DNA of 64,000 bases from Amphibalanus amphitrite (lineage: Eukaryota > Arthropoda > Thecostraca > Balanomorpha > Balanidae): contig NW_024883024.1 in NCBI RefSeq assembly GCF_019059575.1, positions 84,497 to 148,496 of the forward strand. The letters are read 5' to 3'. How positions within the stretch are numbered: position 1 is the stretch's first letter; each line of letters begins with the position of its first letter. Of this stretch, positions 19,168 through 31,300 are shown one piece after another. The translations under genes were made by a program, and so were the position numbers. The notes beneath the pieces were generated by a model that saw only the letters and a program-made list of their open reading frames with translations, was not told the origin of the DNA and made no database searches.

Positions 19168-19968
19168 TTAACCCTCGCCGGCATAGGCTATTTTGCATCC
19201 TTCGACGGCACAAGGGGGGGGGGCACGACCCCCCTCCCCCCTCGCGCTTGGCCCCTGATTGAGTTAGAGTTTCGCGGAAAAAACGAGCGTGCTGCCCGTC
19301 ACAAGAGGAAGCCAATGATACCCAATTTTAAGGTCCTAGGTCATCGGGTGATCTTCCAGGTCAGGTCAATGACCCGAAAATCGGGAAAATGGGGACCTGT
19401 TAGAAAGTCGTAAAGTGTGGCTGCTATGGGGTTTTCCGGGGTGCTGATCACGAATATCGTGTTATTTTGTATCAGAGATGATGTCTTAAGGCATTTAGAC
19501 CAGGTCGGGTCAGGTCAGGTCAGGTCAACCGGTAGGGATCACGACGGGTATTCGTAATACCTGTCATCCGCCTCTGACAGCTTCGTAACATGTTACGAAG
19601 GCACCAAAACTACTTCGTAAATGTTCAAATGGTTGCTAAATTCGAATTCAGCTCCGAAAACTAGCGCGCGTAGAAACATGTAAAACTCGAAAAAGTGAAC
19701 CGAGGTCACCAAAGGTCAATGACCTGACCTGACCTTCAGGTGATTCAGATGGTCAAAGGTCATTTGGGTCAGGGTCATGAAATTTTCAGGGTAGGTGTAA
19801 AATTTATCAATGCGAGGGTACTGAAAGTTTCGTCGCGATCGGCCGCTTTTTACGCGAGTTATTCGCGAAAAACCTTAGGAGGAGGGGGGGGGGAGTTGCA
19901 TCAACTCAAGTTGATGCAACTCCCTCAACTCAACAACATCAAGTTGCTCCCTTTGCCGGCGAGGGAGG
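19168..19968. mobile_element. GGTCA-rich TTAA element (left arm only)
   Basis: Starts TTAACCCTCGCCGGC and ends GCCGGCGAGGG; absent from the equivalent site in the right arm (near 27,280). The TTAA is intact on the left only. Contains four head-to-tail GGTCA units at about 19,505. An inverted relative lies at 40.9-41.75 kb. Confidence 0.78.
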
Positions 19969-20283
19969 TCATTTGAAGAATTTGGCCTATGTTCAAAGAC
20001 ATGACCTGACCAGAAATGGTCATGATGGATAGCAGGATATTAGATCCGTAGGTATCGTGAAACTTTACAAACACTTTAGATGATTTCATAACTTAAGCAT
20101 GTCTATAAAAAACATTTATTACATGGCTCATGTGTAAGCTGGGTGTGTGATCATGCTTACGAGTATGTTGAACGCAACTGATAATGTTCTGTTGGCCACA
20201 ATTTTTATATTTAATTTATCCTCCCGGATTTCATATTTCTATTAATGGCACCCTGACGATGTCGAGAAAAAACGCTTAGGAGA

Positions 20284-21460
20284 TCCCGCGCCCCGTAGGG
20301 GGGCCGAAACGGCCCCCCTGTCCTTTTCGGTCAATATCTCCTAAACGGCTGGAGATATCGCCACCAAACTTTCAGGACCCCTCCGGGCATCGATTTTACA
20401 CATTGCGACTAAAATTTTTCCAGAGGCTATGATAGGTTGGCCACAAATGACGCCAGAATGACGTCATGTTCTGTCATTTTCGACCGAAAAAAGCCCTTCG
20501 CGAGAAGACCTGTCAGGCCTACAGCTTTGAAGATACAGAAAATCAAAAATGATCAAGACATAAAAGGTGTAGAATTGACAGGGCTACAAAACTGCTATCT
20601 CGGATTTTCGAACTTTTTGAGTTTTGACCCCCAAAAATCAAAAAAGCATTTTCTTTGGATATATTAGCCAAAAAAATCTAGAAAGATTTTTGAGTTTCGA
20701 AAAACCGGAATATATGTGATAGTGCCTACCGTCTTCAATCTACATACCAAATTTCAGATCGACACCTCGTTTTGGCCAGGTTATAGCGAAAAAACTGTTC
20801 AAAAATGATGCCGTCAAATTTTCAAACACAATTTTTGGCAATTTTAGACCTCGTAGAGCAAAACAAAGACCACCATTAGACTCCACGTGACGAGCTACAT
20901 CGAATCGATACCCATATTATGCAAAAATATCAACTTCGAAATTTGACCTAATTTGACCTGACCTTGACCTGACCTTTACCAAAACGTGACCTAGGCCGGC
21001 CCCAAAGGCTGCCTAACCCACATAATCGCATTTGTCATGTAAAATGGACCATAAAACATGTATCACACCGCACGACACTTTCATATTGTGACCCCCGGTG
21101 ACCTGACCTCGCTGTGACCTGACCTGGTATCAGTGACCTCAGATAGCAAAGTATGTGTTTGACGAACAATATACCATCGATGGTTTTCAATAAATTACCA
21201 ATTTACTCGATTTTACAACACATTTCTTGAAATGCCTGTGAACGGTGAAAATCTGACCTTTGACCTGACCTGTGACGTCATCGGTTTGACCTAGGTCAAT
21301 GAAATTTGGTCACAAGGTAGTTCCCGGGTGGGGCTATCGAACGCCGTTTGAATTTTGAAAATCGGCCGGTAACGTTCCGAGATCTTAGGGGGGCCGAAAC
21401 GCCCCCCCCCCCCTCCTACGGGTGGTAGGGTCCGCCGGTAGCCCTACGGGGCGCGGGTTA
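20284..21460. mobile_element. GGTCA-rich TTAA element with CCCGCGCCCC ends (left arm only)
   Basis: Ends are CCCGCGCCCCGTAGG and CCTACGGGGCGCGGGTTAA. The right arm has the empty site (TTAA near 26,956). The left TTAA has been lost. Related to 43,505-44,690 and to the 53-58 kb outer element by shared interior words such as CACCAAACTTTCAG and GACGTCA pairs. Confidence 0.8.
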
Positions 21461-21507
21461 AAGCCTGAGATACATTCAGTATAAGGAAGGGTCAAGGGTG
21501 CTAGATT

Positions 21508-21836
21508 CCTTCCGTCCTTGCTATCCTCAGGAAAAACCAATCCGCATCGCCCCTAGTCTTCATGCTTCCCTCTCTGGACTGGAGGTCAACCCACCAGCCA
21601 ACCTGTAGTTGATGTCGGTTCCATTCCAAGACACATAACCCTCTTCGAGTGACCGTTGGGGAGACGGCTGGACCGCCCGACAGGGCAATCGTCCCACGGG
21701 AACAGTCACGCTTCCGAAGTCCGCAGATCACTCTCGCTGGCTCGCACAACCAAATTACTACACCAGAGCATAGTTATGTCATAGCTCTGCAAGGGCCTTC
21801 TCAGACCGAAAAAGATGGCTCCCAACAAAACAAACA
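21508..21836 (+). mobile_element. SINE-family copy within the dimer
   Basis: Begins with a TATCCTCAGGA head and ends with GACCGAAAAAG...CCCAACAAAACAAAC, like the SINE at 15,555. It is present in both arms (26,585-26,905 on the opposite strand), so it predates the dimer. Confidence 0.72.
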
Positions 21837-23660
21837 ATTTTCTCATTCAGTATTGTATCTCATCAGGCACCACATGTTTTCAGAGTGTTTATTATGCGTT
21901 CAAAAAAAAAAGGCGCCAGTTCAACTTTCTCCCATTGACTTTAGCGATCTCAAAATTGACCCGACCTTTCTGTCAGTAATGTCAAACTTGCAAAGTAAAC
22001 GTTTCAAATACATATACTGTTGCCCATTGAAATCGCTGAAGGTTCTAAAGCAATCGGTTAGTCGATGTATTTAGATATGATGAGCACAGGAACTTTCCTT
22101 GAGGTAAGGTCACTTGACGTGACCTGGTGTTATGACCTTGAATTGAAAGACTTGGGCGGGAAAAATGGATAATTTGAAATCTTAAAATGTTAGATTTTAA
22201 CAATAATTGCAAACACTATCCCGGCCAAATAGTGAGTGAGAAGGGAGCGATTCCCCAACCCCATGTTTAGCTCCTATAATTGAGCTAATTGCTAGAGCCT
22301 CGCGGAAAAAAAAACGAGCGCTTGCGTCGTTACGTGACGCAGCGACTGTCACCCCATTTTAAAATATCAGTGACCTCTTGGGCAGGTCAAGGGCACCAAG
22401 GCATTGGATCGGTTTTTGGTGAATAACTTCGCAAAAAAGGTCGCATTATCGTCATTTCGATACAATCGTGTTTTCTGTTCTCAGACGCGTCGATTTATAT
22501 GCTTTTTTGCTTAGGTGAAGCAATTTAGGATGTTTAGGTCAATGTCATGTTAGGGCAGCACAGGTCACGAAGCTGTTGAAAGGAGGACATGCTGCATAAC
22601 ATTTGATTCGACCAGTCTTGCAGAGTCCATTGATGGCTGTCCCGACTGGCTAGCTCATTTTGATCGGGAGTTATTGACGAGCACTCCTATTGACGAGCAC
22701 TCCGTCACGCAAGGTGAACAATGCAAAAGTGAAGCATTAAACCTTGCCAAGAATGTATGAAGTCACGATTTCATGTGCGTGAGGTATAGTTTAAGCTCAT
22801 TTCCGACGCCAAATTAACAGTTTTCATATTTTCCCATTATGCTTATATGACACTAAATGCATTACGGATTTGCATCATTTTATAACCGACAACCGTGCAG
22901 TCTGCAGAGGTTTACTTAAGACGTCATAGTTAAGTGACCTGACATGAAAACGTGGTTGATTTCAAATGATCCGGCTTGAATCAAATGTAAGGCATATGAA
23001 ATGTCAGCCTTCTATCATCAGTGTGCTTTGAGCTACCGCAAAAAAAAAATACATGGTGGCGGCATCCATCCCTTCTTCTCGGCCGGCGAGGGTTAAACCT
23101 CGCTTGGAATTATTGCAGATAATGATGCGACCGAAAACAAAGCATTTATCTGTGTCTAGAACGGCCGCTGACTTGTTGGACAAGATCCCCAATCTTAATG
23201 TGCTAGATGGGAATAAAATACTCGGCATATGATACATATATACCCCTCGATTTGCCCTCGCGCAAAGTCAATTCTAATCATCACTGTCGCTTTTTTATCC
23301 GAGATGATGTCGCCACTAAACGGGTTGTTTTGTTTGCTTGCTTGCGTTGAATGGTCATTACGGATTATTGAAGGATTATGATATAATAGGAATGGGGCAA
23401 GGGAGGATATGCACTGCAGTGCAGGTGTTTAATTTAGATCACAAAGGCATCGCTTCCGGCATCGTTTCCGGCATCGTGCAGAGTCACTATCTTCCCCTCC
23501 TCTGCACTGCGGCATCTCTGCGCCCCACACACGGCGTCCTCACTCCACGGCCGGCCGCCGCCAACTGACCCACTCGCCGGGCGCCGCGACCTGACCCGTG
23601 TCACTGCCGCGGCCTGCGCAATAGAGTCAGGGCTGGAATCCGGGGGTTCGGCCGGCCGGC

Positions 23661-23740
23661 CGCCTCTGGAGCGGGGGACTTTTTTAGTAGACCTACTGTA
23701 CAGTAGGTCTACAAAAAAAGTCCCCCGCTCCAGAGGCGGC
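23661..23740. repeat. Centre of the giant inverted repeat
   Basis: The arms meet with no spacer beyond the TA at 23699-23700; complementarity runs through GTAGACCTACTGTACAGTAG and outward for kilobases. Confidence 0.93.
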
Positions 23741-24482
23741 CAGCCGGCCGAACCCCCGGATTCCAGCCCCGACTCTATTGCGCAGGCCGCGGCAGCGACA
23801 CGGGTCAGGTCGCGGCGCCCGGCGAGTGGGTCAGTTGGCGGCGGCCGGCCGTGGAGTGAGGACGCCGTGTGAGGGGCGCAGAGATGCCGCAGTGCAGAGG
23901 AGGGGGAAGATAGTGACTCTGCACTATGCCGGAAATGATGCCTTTGTGATCTAAATTAAACACCCGCAGACGCAGTGCATATCCTCCCTCGCCCCATTCC
24001 TATTTTATCATAACCCTTAAATAATCCGTAATGACCATTCAACGCAAGCAAGCAAACAAAACAACCCGTTTAGCGGCGACATCATCTCGGATAAAAAAGC
24101 GACAGTAATGATTAAAATAGACATAGCGCGAGAGCAAATCGGGGGGTATATATGCATCACATACCCAGCATTTTATTCCCATCTAGCAAATCAAGATTGG
24201 GGATCTTGTCCAACAAGTCAGCGGCCGTTCTAGTTAGACACAGATAAATGCTTTGTTTTCGGTCGCATCATTATCTGCAATAATTCGAAGCGAGGTTTAA
24301 CCCTCGGCGGCCGAGAAGAAGGGGTGAATGCCGCCACCAGGTATTTTTTGCGGTAGCTCAAAGCACACTGATGATAGAAGGCTGACATTTCACATGCCTT
24401 GCATTTGATTCACGCCGGATCATTTGAAATCAACCACGTTTTCAGGTCACTGGTCAGTGGTCACTTAACCATGGCGTCTTAA

Positions 24483-25502
24483 CCCTCGCCGGCCGAGGGG
24501 GGTGCCGCCCCCAATAGTTTTTTTCGCGATAGCTCCGAACACGCTGGGGATAGAAAGCTGAAACTTGGCATACCTAACCTTTGATTCAAGCCGGATCTTT
24601 TGACACCAACCGCATTTTGGGTCAGGTCAGGTCACTGACCTATAGCGTCATAAGTGAGCCTCTGCACGGTCTTCCGATGTCGCAACTTCGCAACGCCCTC
24701 ACTGCCAGAGGAGATGTCACAGGGAAATGAAACTTGCAGGATCTAGTATCCATTATGAGTCTCACAACTTGTATATCTCGGATTTTTCCTAAAGGTCATA
24801 TGAGGTCAGGTCATTTTCGCGACCTCACCATTAGGTATAAGTCAATGGGGAAAAATGAAAACTGCTATTCTGGCGCCGGGAACGATCTCCAACTACCTCA
24901 AGCACACATAATCGTGATTTGATGCACTCCTTGCAAGGTTAGATGCGTCACTTTTGCAGTTTTGACCTTGCGTGACGTCATTTATGACGTCATCAAGGTC
25001 ATATTAGTTTTTCGTCAATAACTCCGGATCAAATTGAGCTAGCGAGTCGGGAAAGCCACCAATGGACTCAGGAAGACCTGCCGAATCGAATGATATGTAA
25101 CATGACCTCTTTCGACCAACTTCGTGACCTGGGGGTGCTGACCTGACCTTGACCTAAGGTCAACACCCCAAGTTGACCTGACCCGGACAAAAAGTATATC
25201 ATTCGACGCGCCTGAGCAAGGCAAACACGATGCTGCCAAAATTGCGGCTCTGCGGCCGTTTTTTGCGACGTTATTCACCAAAAACTGAACCGTACCTTGG
25301 GGCACTTGACCTGACCTCAGAGGTCACCGGTTGACCTAGGACCTTAAAATCGGGTACCAATCTCTGTGTCTCGTAACGGCGCACACGCTCGTTTTTTCCG
25401 CGACGCGCTAGCTCTACCTGGGGCGAAACGGCGAGGGGGGTCATACCCACCCACCCCCCCTCGGCCGGCGCGTATGTAGAAAACCAATAGGTCCGGCGAG
25501 GG
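24483..25502. mobile_element. TTAA-flanked CCC...GGG element (right arm only)
   Basis: 1020 bp bounded by TTAA at 24479-24482 and 25503-25506, ends CCCTCGCCGGCCGAG and GTCCGGCGAGGG. The left arm preserves the empty site, a single TTAA at 22916-22919. Nearly the same element sits at 56,369-57,385. TTAA duplication and CCC/GGG ends are the piggyBac pattern. No transposase frame. Confidence 0.88.
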
Positions 25503-26584
25503 TTAAGTAAACCTCTGCACGGTTGTCGGTTATAAAATGATGCAAACCCGCAATGCACTTAGTGTCAAGCATAATGGAGAAATATGGAAACTGTTAATTT
25601 GGCGTCGGAAATGATCTAAAATTACACCTCAAGCACTTCAAATCGTGACTTCATACAATCTTGGCAAGGTCTAATGCTTCACTTTTGCATTGTTCACCTT
25701 GCTTGACGTCATTTATGACGTCACTAGGGTGATAGGAGTGCTTCGTCAATAACTCCCGATCAAAGTGAGCTAGCCAGTCGGGACAGCCATCTTTGGACTT
25801 TGCAAGACTTGCCGAATCAAATGTTATGCAACATGTCCTCCTTTCAAAAGCTTCGTGACCTGTGTTGCCCTAACATGACATTGACCTCAGGTAAACATTC
25901 TAAATTGCTTCACCTACACAAAAAAGCATATAAATCGACGCGTCTGAGAACAGAAAACACGATTGTATCGAAATGACGATAATGCGACCATTTTTGCGAA
26001 GCTATTTACCAAAAACCGATCGAATGCCTTAGGGCCCTTGACCTGCCCTAAGAGGTCACTGATATTTGAAAATGGGGTACCAGTCGCTGCGTCACGTAAC
26101 GAAGCAAGCGCTCGTTTTTTCCGCGAGGCTCTAGCAGCTAGCTCAATTATAGGAGCTAAACATGGGGTTGGGGGATCGTTCCCTTCTCACTCACTATTTG
26201 GCCGGGATAATGTTTGCAGTTCTTGTTAAAATCTAGCATTTTCAGCTTTCAAATAACCCATTTTTCCCGCCCAAGTCTTTCAATTCAAGGTCATAACACC
26301 AGGTCACGTCAAGTGACCTTACCTCAAGGAAAGTTCCTGTGCTCATCATATCTAAATACACCGACTAACCGATCGCCTTAGAACTTTCAGCGATTTCAAT
26401 GGGCAACACTGTATGTATTTGAAACGTTTACTTTGCAAGTTTGACAGACAGTAAGGCCGGGTCAATTTTGTGATCGCTCAAGTCAATGGGAGAAAATTGA
26501 ACTGCGCTTTTTTGGACGGAACGCTTAATAAACACTATGAAAACACGTGGTGCTTGATGAGATACAATACTGAATGAGAAAATT

Positions 26585-26905
26585 GTTTGTTTTGTTGGGA
26601 GCCATCTTTTTCGGTCTGAAAAGGCCCTTGCAGAGCTATGACATAACTATGCGCTGGTGTAGTAATTGGGTTGTGCGAGCCAGCGACAGTGATCTGCGGA
26701 AGCGAGACTGTTCCCGTGGGACGATTGCCCTGTCGGGACGGTCCAGCCGTCTCCCAAACGGTCACCCGAAGAGGATTATGTGTCCTGGAATGGATCCGAC
26801 ATCAACTACAGGTTGGCTGGTGGGGTGACCTCCAGTCCAGAGAGGGAAACATGAAGACTAGGGGCGATGTGGATTGTTTTTTCCTGAGGATAGCGAGGAC
26901 GGAAG
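26585..26905 (-). mobile_element. SINE-family copy in the right arm
   Basis: Reverse-complement partner of 21,508-21,836; tail at 26,585 and CCTGAGGATAGCGAGGAC head at 26,883. Confidence 0.72.
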
Positions 26906-28318
26906 GGATCTAGCACCCTTGACCCTTCCTTATACTGAACGTATCTCAGGCTGTTAAATCTCCTAAGCGTTTTTTTTCTCGACATCGTCAAGGTGTCATT
27001 AATAGAAATATGAAATCCGGGAGAATAAATTAAATATAGAAATTGTGACCAACAGAACATTATCAGTTGCGTTAAACATACTAGTAAGCATGATCACACA
27101 CCCAGCTTATATATGAGCCATGTCATAATCATTTTTGATAGACATGCTTAAGTTATGAAATTATCTAAAGTGTTTGTAAAGTTCCACGATACGAATCTAA
27201 TATCCTGCTATGCATCATGACCATTTCTGGTCAAGTCATGTCTTTGAACATAGGCCAAATTTTTCAAATGACCTTTATAGATCAACTTTTGATTCATTCG
27301 AAGCGTTTTTTTTTTATAAGAGGAACACGAGGCTGGTAAAATTAATTTCAAGCAAGTTTTAAGCTAAAAACTTTTAAGTGTTTGTGGAAAAGCAATTGGT
27401 TTTCTCATAATACCGATGGTGGCAGTTGCTGTTATTTACGTGCTAAGCCGTTCGCCTTTATTAAATCTGACAATATTATTCAGACATAGCGGTAAACGAG
27501 ATGATTGTTGTGTTAGGTTAGGCTCGGTCGATTTCAGAGTGGGAAGGATGACAGGAATTAGGGGGAGACAGGGGGCCTGGGCGAGAGTCCTGGACCTCAT
27601 GCTCCGCTGGGGCCGAGCCCATCACGTGGGTTGGATTGCCCTGACACATGGATAGCCCTGGGCGGTGTTTCCCGGCCCTGCGTTGCAGCACGCTGCGCTG
27701 CGCTGCTGCATTGTTGCGGCGGTTGACATGAATTCGGCTCCACGCTAGCGTTGCGAGCTCCCGAGTCTGTTGATTTTTCCATGGAAACTGGAAACCCAAT
27801 GCACCGGTGCGCGCAACGCACCCTGTCCAAGCAAAATTTTACCACCGATGACCTCTGATGACATGACCTCTGGCTCTGACCCGATCTAAAATTGGCTGAA
27901 GTATATTTCTTCTTTTTGCTACTTTTGACGCTACTTCGAATGCCACTTAAATGCCCAAAGCTGAGTTATAAGAATGATGCTCAATCCCCATTTTCCCTCC
28001 AACAGTGCGTGCATAGGCATTCCTTTGGGGCACGGGCTAACAATGACTTTCTCATAATCATTGTGGCCATGAACATCTACTGCCATTCTTCAACACCGGT
28101 TTCGCTGCGCTGAGCGGCGGCCGTCCCGTTTGTTGGATTCTACAGCTGGCTGGCGGAAAGCGTTACCGGCCGCCCGTCCACCGCCCGCGGGCCGGACCGA
28201 GCGGTCCCGCTGACCCTATCTGACCTGAGCCCGGCGCGATATGGGACAGGCAGACGGGGGTTCGGCTCAGCGAAGGCAGCGCCCACTGGTGCCGGGGACT
28301 TTTTTAATAGACCTACTG

Positions 28319-31300
28319 TACTACACAGAAGTGAGGCCGCAGCGCGCACGGGTCATGCTCACGCAGACGGTGGTAGTTCCTCCCAGGTCAGCAATGTGCG
28401 TCTCCGCCCGTCTGTTGAGCCTAACGGGGCGGTCGGTGCCACTGTTGGAAGGCGAGGGCGTCATCGAACCCAGCGGCACCTTAACGAGAGAGGACCTGCT
28501 GATGCCGCGTGAGGTCGTGAGGATCGCAGCAGGTGGCTGCGTGCCCGTCCAACTCACCAATCCAGGCTTCGAAGAGGCAACTCTGCTGAGGGGCAGTGAC
28601 GTGGGCACGTTCTTCGCGTTCTCCCCTGTCCCTGATGGGGAGTTCGAGCTGTGTGAGGGACAAGAGGCCCGGGTCAACGCGGTCGCGGAGGATGGGGAGC
28701 CGGACACGGACGAGTGTGGGAGTGCGGGAGAGCACCCCGATGTAGACCTCAGCGAGTGTGACCTCTCCCCGTCCGGCAAGACGCGACTACAGAAGCCGCT
28801 CACCGAGTACAAAGACATCTTCAGCCGTCACGACGGCGACATCGGACACACGCACCTCGTCGAACACCAGATCGACACAGGCGATGCTCGGCCGATCAGG
28901 CAGCCGCCTCGCCGAATCCCGGTGTCGGTCCGTGCCCAGATCGAGCGCCAGAAGGAACAGATGCTTCGTGACGGGATCATCGAACCAAGTATGAGCCCGT
29001 GGTCGTCTCCAGTGGTGTTGGCCCGAAAGAAGGACGGCACGTTCCGGTTCTGCGTGGACCTGCGAGCCGTAAACGGGGTCACAAAGGGATTCGCTCACCC
29101 CCTACCACGCATCGACAGCACACTTGACAGCTTGGCCGGCGCCTCAAAGTTCTCCACCTTGGACCTCGCTAGCGGATACTGGCAGGTCGGCATCACACCC
29201 GAAGACCGTGAAAAAACTGCATTCAGCACCGGCAGTGGCCTGCACCAGTTCCGAGTGATGGCAATGGGACTGAAGAACGCCAGCGGAACGTTCCAGCGGC
29301 TGATGGAGCTGGTCCTCGCTGGGATGGACGCCACCACCTGTCTGGTCTACCTGGATGACATCGTGCTGTTCAACCGGTCCGAGGATGACCATCTCAGCAC
29401 TCTTCGAGACGTGTTCCAGCGGATCAGAGAAGCGGGACTCAAACTGAAACCCAAGAAGTGTGTCCTGGCCAGGAAAGAAGTCACTTTCCTCGGACACCGC
29501 GTCTCCAAGGATGGGGTGAAACCAGACCCACGCAACGTCGAGAAGGTGCTGTCGTGGAAAGAACCCGCAACAAGCGATGAGATGTGCAGCTTTCTCGGGC
29601 TATGTGGGTACTACGCTCGGTTCATCGAACACTACACAGAAGTCAGCCGGCCGCTGCGGGTGGCTTCTCAAGCCCCCGGCAAGCTGAAGTGGACTGACGA
29701 GATGCGGACCTCCTTCGGCCGACTGAAGCAGGCTCTTAGCTCTCCACCGCTCTTGGCGCTGCCCACGTTCCGGGGCACGTTCGTACTCTACACAGACGCG
29801 TGCAACACCTCCGTGGGGGCGGTGCTCACCGAGCGGGTCGACGGCGATGAGCGGGTCATCGCGTACGACAGCAAAGTGCTCTCGAAAGCCGAGACACGAT
29901 GGCCGACGTACGATAAGGAGCTGTGGGCAGTTGTACACGCCATTCGGAGGTTCCGGCAATACACGGTCGGCGCGCCGTTCCTTGTGGTCACTGACCATCG
30001 ACCCCTGGCCAATATCCCAAAGTCCATAGCAGTGGAGCGTGATGGGACAGGACGACGTGGGCGGTGGGCGGTGGAGTTGAGCTCGTTCGAGTTCGAAGTT
30101 CAGGTGCGCGCGGGTTGCGCCCACGGGAACGCCGACGCCATGTCACGCCAGCCCCCGGGACCCACACCGTCGGTCGTATGCATGACACGGTCAGAGCCGG
30201 CGGGCAGCGAGGCTCCGCCCGCATGCCGACCCCCGGTCGATGAGCTTGGGCATCGCGAGCGGCCAAAGGCTGCGAGCACTGGCTTGGTGAGGCGCTGCGC
30301 ACAAGTCTGCGCGCGGGCGGCGGCCCTCCTGACTGGCACCGTGCGGGCCGTCTTTCGGTCAGCGGGACCAAACCGACGGCTACAAAGCACCCCAACGCCC
30401 TCGCACAGGGTCACAGTCGAGCTCCAAGGACCCGGGACGGGTCGTTGCGGGGGCGGGTCGCCCAGCAGCGGCTGCGTTACGGACGTGATGACCTCGAGGG
30501 TGCAGGGAACGGAAAGCGCGAGCCACTGCGAGGGCGGGAGGCCCAGCAGCGGTAGCGCAGGCGAGCCCGGCACGCAGACCGCCCAGGCCGACGTGGAGGT
30601 TGATTCTGCCAGTAAAATTCTATTGGTGACGGGCGAGGACGCACGCGCCTTCGCCCACACGGGTGTTGACGGCGACGCTGGTGATGCCAGCCCGCTGGAG
30701 CAGCGGAGCGCCATGCAGAGGGCGCAAGAGGAGAGCTCACCACTCAACTATGCCCGACGGTGTATCGGCCAGCAGACACCCTTCGACATCCCTATGCTGG
30801 AGAAGTGGGGTCAGATCCTGGGATCAGGAGGTCACCATGTTCGGATGGTGGACGGTCTCGTCGGCGTCGACACGACGAGCGGGTTCAGGGTGGCAGTGCC
30901 CCCCTCTCTGCGCACCCGGGTGATGCAGCTGGCGCACGAACCACCAACGAGCGGACACATGGGCCACCGACGCACCACGCTCAGGGTGAAAAGAAACTTC
31001 GTGTGGCCCGGGATGTACAAGGACATCAGGGAATACTGCAAGACGTGCATCCTCTGCCAGAGGCGAAACAAACCCACACCGTCGCCAAGAGCCCCGATGC
31101 AGACTGAGCTGGCCACACATCCTTTCGAGCGCATAGCCGTCGACATCACGGAGATGGCAACGTCGGCGAAGGGGAACAGGTACGCACTAGTCGTGATGGA
31201 CTATTTCTCTAAGTACGTGCGTGTATATCCCATGCCCGACCAGAAGACCGAGACGATCCTCGATGGCGTACTGGACTGGGTGTACGACTTCGGCGTGCCG

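Larger units (their letters stand above)
17835..28318. mobile_element. Inverted dimer of a TA-flanked DNA element
   Basis: Both outer ends read CAGTAGGTCTATTAAAAAAG, then TCCCC, and are flanked by TA (17833-17834; 28319-28320). At the middle, TA at 23699-23700 is flanked by the same ends pointing outward (CCTACTG TA CAGTAGG). Left copy 17835-23698 (5864 bp) and right copy 23701-28318 (4618 bp) are reverse complements once later insertions are discounted. TA duplication and CAGT ends suggest Tc1/mariner-type transposition. No transposase frame is present, so the element is non-autonomous. The DNA is a patchwork of older SINE and GGTCA-rich pieces. Confidence 0.88.

Noticed and set aside
19500-19530. 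Nuclear-receptor response elements (AGGTCA direct repeats)
   Set aside because: Period-5 GGTCA runs overlap by one base and do not fit DR1-DR5 spacing; they occur throughout the transposons rather than near genes.
28241-28318. N-terminal 26 codons of the long pol frame
   Set aside because: They encode the inserted element's terminal repeat, not pol; the frame is open by chance.
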